This document shows, in pieces, positions 5,732 through 8,211 of a stretch of DNA of 8,211 nt. The stretch is from Chloroflexota bacterium. Lineage in GTDB: Bacteria > Chloroflexota > Ktedonobacteria > Ktedonobacterales > Ktedonobacteraceae. Within the stretch, counting starts at the first letter, position 1. Each line of letters begins with the position of its first letter. A program made the translations under genes and the position numbers. Where the stretch lies: NCBI GenBank assembly GCA_005881995.1, contig VBHV01000038.1, positions 1-8,211 on the forward strand. Direction: 5' to 3'. Under the pieces are notes generated by a model. The model was not told the DNA's origin and searched no databases. It saw only the letters and a list, made by a program, of their open reading frames with translations.

Positions 5732-6865
5732 ATGCCGACTAATATGATTGCCTACGAGTGGCCCTTAAAGGGCACCTCACACATCGCCTATGAAACCGAT
5801 GATACTCACATCCACGAGATGGTCATTGGACAGGACAGGAAATGGCGCGATCAAGATATTACATTCATCGCCGATGCTCCTAAGTTGGAAGAAGCAATCC
5901 TGGCAGGCTTTACCTGGGAGGATGGCCATTCACAGCAGATAGCATACGCCAGTGCCATAAATGAGAATGGTCATATTTACGAACTAATCCAGCCTCAGGA
6001 CCTACCCTGGCGATTCGAGGACATCATGAAGAAGTGTACAGATGCAGCTCCTGCTGATGGCTTCGCCTTGATAGGATATCCCTGGAAAGCCGCCGGAACC
6101 AGGCACCTTACCTATACTGGACGTGATGGACACCTGCACGAACTGAGCGTGGCAGTCAACGGAGTGTGGAGTCATGGCGACCTCACGCAGCTAACAGGCA
6201 CCCCGCTTCCCGAGAACTCCCTGCTAGCCGCCTATACCTGGGAAATCGGTAAAACAAAGCACGTCGTCTACACGAGTGGAGATGGACACATCCATGAACT
6301 CACAGCAGGAGTGGATGGTACATGGAAGCAAACCGATCTGACGGACGCAACGGATGCGCCTTTGGCCGGCGATTCCGCCCTGACCGCCTATGCCTGGAAG
6401 GCAGGCAAAACAAAGCAAGTCGTCTACATAGGCGTCAATGGAGATGTCTATGAGTTGGCATGCGGGCAAGATGCCGTATGGATCTATGCGAATTTGACGG
6501 GTCTGACAGGAGCACCCTTAGCAATTGGCTCAGCCCTGGTCGCCTATGCCTGGGAGACTGGCCTTGCCAAACAAGTAGTCTACGTGGGCAGTAATCACCA
6601 TATCTATGAGTTGCAGATGCCATTGGACGGTACATGGGAACAAACCGACCTGACACAACATCTGGGCGTCCCCGAAGCCAGTGAAGATGTCATAGCCGCT
6701 CACGAGTGGACTCCTGAGTTCGCGAAACATATTGTCTATCTCGATATCACCGACCAACCCCACATGCATTCGTTGATGCTGAAACATGGAGGGAATTGGC
6801 ACCATACCGATCTGACCAGCTCGACTGGTTCTCCATTGATAGCCTTGCTTCGAGCAGGCAAATGA
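5732..6865 (+). CDS. Seven-repeat beta-propeller protein, PLL-like lectin candidate
   Basis: The 377-residue protein is built almost entirely of seven repeats starting near residues 5, 56, 112, 164, 216, 268 and 320. The last four steps are exactly 52 residues. The consensus is A-Y-x-W-E-x-G-x-T-K-H-V-V-Y, then D-G-H-I-H-E-L, then G-x-W-x-x-T-D-L-T and T-G-A-P-L. Seven repeats in about 370 residues match the length and blade count of the seven-bladed PLL-type lectins of Photorhabdus, which bind fucose and related sugars at sites between blades. Conserved Trp and His/Glu positions in each repeat could form such sites. No signal peptide or membrane segment is visible, so export is uncertain. 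Repeats 1, 2 and 7 are most diverged. The propeller fold is well supported; sugar binding is inferred from resemblance and could be wrong, since non-lectin propellers share the pattern. Confidence 0.75.
   Translation: MPTNMIAYEWPLKGTSHIAYETDDTHIHEMVIGQDRKWRDQDITFIADAPKLEEAILAGFTWEDGHSQQIAYASAINENGHIYELIQPQDLPWRFEDIMKKCTDAAPADGFALIGYPWKAAGTRHLTYTGRDGHLHELSVAVNGVWSHGDLTQLTGTPLPENSLLAAYTWEIGKTKHVVYTSGDGHIHELTAGVDGTWKQTDLTDATDAPLAGDSALTAYAWKAGKTKQVVYIGVNGDVYELACGQDAVWIYANLTGLTGAPLAIGSALVAYAWETGLAKQVVYVGSNHHIYELQMPLDGTWEQTDLTQHLGVPEASEDVIAAHEWTPEFAKHIVYLDITDQPHMHSLMLKHGGNWHHTDLTSSTGSPLIALLRAGK
6065..6844 (+). repeat. Five tandem 156-base coding units inside the propeller gene
   Basis: Propeller repeats 3 to 7 begin at 6065, 6221, 6377, 6533 and 6689, a strict 156-base (52-codon) spacing with no insertions between these starts. 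Units 4, 5 and 6 (6221-6688) are the most alike, sharing stretches such as GCCTATGCCTGG and AAGTCGTCTAC. The amino-acid pattern is better conserved than the DNA. This suggests older internal duplication maintained by selection, with perhaps some more recent amplification or conversion of the central units. Confidence 0.8.
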
Positions 6866-6887
6866 ACCTGCGCCCTTTTCGAACTTG

Positions 6888-7088
6888 ATGCCCCTGGCTC
6901 GTCTCTTTCGCGTCCCGGTGTACTACATCACCGGGGCGCTGCTTTCAGTGTTGGCTCTGGTTGCGCTCCTGCCTGGTTTGCCTGTTCCCTCACCGGAACA
7001 GTACCCGTCAATTGTGGTAGTTCCTGGTGCAGGCTACTGGCGTTTGCAAATCAGCAGTGGCCTGGCGCAGGGAACCCTTATTATGTGA
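6888..7088 (+). CDS. Possible small single-span membrane protein, unrecognised
   Basis: An ATG at 6888 opens a 66-codon frame beginning MPLARLFRVPVYYITG. It continues with one strongly hydrophobic segment, about residues 14-32 (TGALLSVLALVALLPGLPV), followed by a polar, Pro/Gly-containing tail. A positively charged start and one membrane helix would fit a small membrane-anchored peptide. Against it: no Shine-Dalgarno sequence precedes the ATG, the frame begins only 22 bases after the lectin stop, and I do not recognise the family. A GC-rich hairpin at 6911-6938 lies inside it. Codon choice is not obviously abnormal. It could be a real small gene, a decayed fragment or an accidental frame. Confidence 0.3.
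   Translation: MPLARLFRVPVYYITGALLSVLALVALLPGLPVPSPEQYPSIVVVPGAGYWRLQISSGLAQGTLIM
6911..6938. repeat. GC-rich hairpin after the lectin gene
   Basis: CGTCCCGGTG (6911-6920) pairs with CACCGGGGCG (6929-6938), giving ten base pairs including one G-T, around the eight-base loop TACTACAT. It starts about 45 bases after the lectin stop codon, a reasonable place for a transcript end. There is no T-run after it, so intrinsic termination is doubtful. It could instead be a 3'-end stabilising stem or coincidence inside the small frame at 6888-7088. Confidence 0.4.
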
Positions 7089-7145
7089 GTCGTTGGGGAG
7101 AAAGGATACAAGAAAGGAGGGCCAACACTACCCAACCATAGCCCT

Positions 7146-7166
7146 GATGTGATAGAATATCTATCA
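7146..7166 (+). promoter_or_regulatory. Extended -10 promoter with dyad for the HtrA-like gene
   Basis: TGATAGAAT at 7150-7158 is an extended -10 element (TG, one base, then TAGAAT). No good -35 lies 16-18 bases upstream, as is common for extended -10 promoters. It is embedded in a dyad, GATAGA-ATA-TCTATC (7151-7165), that would let a dimeric repressor cover the -10. The predicted start near 7165 gives a leader of about 70 bases before the ATG at 7237. The whole element, GATGTG-ATAGAATA-T-CTATCA, recurs with one inserted base and one substitution at 1632-1653. Confidence 0.55.
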
Positions 7167-7236
7167 AGCTCATTGAGCCGTTGCCTCGCACGCACGATGC
7201 ATTGGGTGGGTTCCATAGGAAAGTAATACGCCAATT

Positions 7237-8193
7237 ATGACGATAGAAGAAAAAGACGCGCAGGCGTTAGATGCCTACTCAAACGCGGTAACGGGCGCTG
7301 CGGAGCGTGTTGGACCCGCAGTTGTACGTATTGATATAGATCGTGAAGGCGGGCGATTTGCCCGGTCAATTTTTGGGGGCGGCTTAGGCTCCGGCTTCAT
7401 CTTCGCTTCAGATGGTCAGATCCTCACTAATGCCCACGTGGTGGCAAATGCGCAGCGTATTCGTGTAACGCTAGCCGATGGCCGCACCTTTGATGCTGGC
7501 CTTGTTGGTAGCGAACCGGACGTCGATGTTGCAGTGCTGCGGATCGGCGCGGACAGGCTGCCCGTCGCCGAACTCGGACGCACCCCTCTGAAAGTGGGGC
7601 AACTGGTTATTGCTGTCGGCAACCCCTACGGCCTCAACTGGACGGTGACTGCGGGAGTTGTGAGCGCATTGGGCCGCACGCTGGAAGGGCCGGGCATACG
7701 CAGCAAAATGACCAACCTCATCCAGACCGATACCTCCATCAATCCAGGTAATTCTGGCGGCCCACTCGTGGATAGCCTGGGGCGCGTGGTCGGGATCACC
7801 ACCGCCATGATGCCTATGGCCCAGGGGCTTGGCTTCTCTATTCCGCTGGACACCGTCAAATCTGCCATTGCACGCATCAATAAACGACGTGAAGCGACAC
7901 CTGCCGGTGTCTCCATGGGCGTTGGCGGCATGCGGGTAAAGCTCGACGAAACATTGCGCAGGAATCTCAGCCTCGCGCAACAACACGGGATGGAGCTGCT
8001 AGAAATCCGGCATGATGGGCCAGCCGACCGCGCCGAACTTAAACGCCTGGATATTATTGTCTCGGCTGCCAGCGAACCCGTCACGGAACCGCGAGACTTG
8101 CAGCGTATTGTACGCCGCCATCGCGCCGGTGAAAAAATCCCCGTCAATTTCCTGAGAGGTGGCAAGCAGCGCAAAGTGACGGTGATACTGTAG
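7237..8193 (+). CDS. HtrA/DegP-like trypsin-fold serine protease with PDZ domain (family S1C)
   Basis: This complete 318-residue protease has the S1C order: a trypsin-like domain (about 15-215) and one PDZ domain (about 225-316). The triad is visible as His67 in LTNAHVV, Asp97 in DVDVAVL and Ser173 in NPGNSGGP. GGGLGSGFIF (47-56) and GLGFSIP (197-203) are typical strands around the active site. HtrA proteins remove misfolded proteins and are usually exported or membrane-anchored, but here the N-terminus (MTIEEKDAQALDAYS) is charged and has no signal peptide or membrane helix, so the protein looks cytoplasmic. Relatives of this leaderless type are plausible in Gram-positive-like and Chloroflexota genomes. 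The ATG is the only sensible start. An AGGA at 7217-7220 lies 16 bases upstream, which is too far for an ideal ribosome binding site. The gene has its own extended -10 promoter. Confidence 0.94.
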   Translation: MTIEEKDAQALDAYSNAVTGAAERVGPAVVRIDIDREGGRFARSIFGGGLGSGFIFASDGQILTNAHVVANAQRIRVTLADGRTFDAGLVGSEPDVDVAVLRIGADRLPVAELGRTPLKVGQLVIAVGNPYGLNWTVTAGVVSALGRTLEGPGIRSKMTNLIQTDTSINPGNSGGPLVDSLGRVVGITTAMMPMAQGLGFSIPLDTVKSAIARINKRREATPAGVSMGVGGMRVKLDETLRRNLSLAQQHGMELLEIRHDGPADRAELKRLDIIVSAASEPVTEPRDLQRIVRRHRAGEKIPVNFLRGGKQRKVTVIL

Positions 8194-8211
8194 ATAGTTT
8201 CTTATGCACCT

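Noticed and set aside
7149..7226. A 25-codon leader frame starting with GTG before the protease
   Set aside because: It starts inside the predicted promoter -10 region and the nearest Shine-Dalgarno (AAAGGAGGG) is almost 30 bases away.
7471..8174. Long minus-strand frames of 171 and 182 codons antisense to the protease gene
   Set aside because: They are shadow frames produced by codon bias in the protease gene; the proteins are Ser/Arg/Pro-rich with no recognisable motif.
1..8211. tRNA, rRNA, CRISPR array or complete insertion sequence
   Set aside because: No cloverleaf, rRNA-like segment, regularly spaced direct repeats or transposase reading frame was seen anywhere in the window.

Overview
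The window looks like a bacterial chromosome segment of moderate GC content. Genes are separated by ordinary intergenic gaps, several use TTG or GTG starts behind purine-rich Shine-Dalgarno sequences, and there is no phage or plasmid backbone. The mix of an IclR regulator, an MGT-type glycosyltransferase, a beta-propeller lectin, a PQQ-type propeller remnant and a leaderless HtrA protease recalls soil Chloroflexota such as Ktedonobacteria. That assignment is inference only; nothing here is a taxonomic marker.

Layout. Positions 1-1466 hold a leftward group: an IclR-family regulator, then a short DUF59/MIP18-family protein, then the first 21 codons of a probable amidohydrolase that runs off the left edge. 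Positions 1467-1852 are a divergent intergenic region. It is rich in short inverted repeats, carries a promoter-like element that recurs upstream of the protease gene, and has an operator-like cluster that can also fold as hairpins.

Rightward from 1853 comes the most striking gene. It encodes a 675-residue type-3 copper protein of the ARTHROPOD hemocyanin/prophenoloxidase family, not the usual bacterial tyrosinase. All three hemocyanin domains and all six expected copper-ligand histidines are visible. It is followed 86 bases later by a GT1/MGT glycosyltransferase (3967-5178), probably in the same transcript.

Positions 5179-5731 form a scarred intergenic stretch. It contains a long, nearly perfect hairpin (22-bp perfect core) and a two-blade C-terminal fragment of a PQQ-like propeller gene on the minus strand. 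Next are a seven-repeat beta-propeller protein resembling PLL-type lectins (5732-6865), a doubtful small membrane ORF (6888-7088) and a complete HtrA-like serine protease (7237-8193) with no visible export signal.

How the genes may work together (inference). The phenoloxidase would oxidise phenols or catechols to quinones, and the adjacent GT1 enzyme could glycosylate a phenolic substrate or product. IclR regulators often govern aromatic catabolism, and DUF59 proteins mature Fe-S enzymes, some of them involved in aromatic degradation. The divergent pair therefore fits a phenolic-compound theme, but the sequence does not prove this. The arthropod-like phenoloxidase plus glycosyltransferase pair is the best candidate for an undescribed system.
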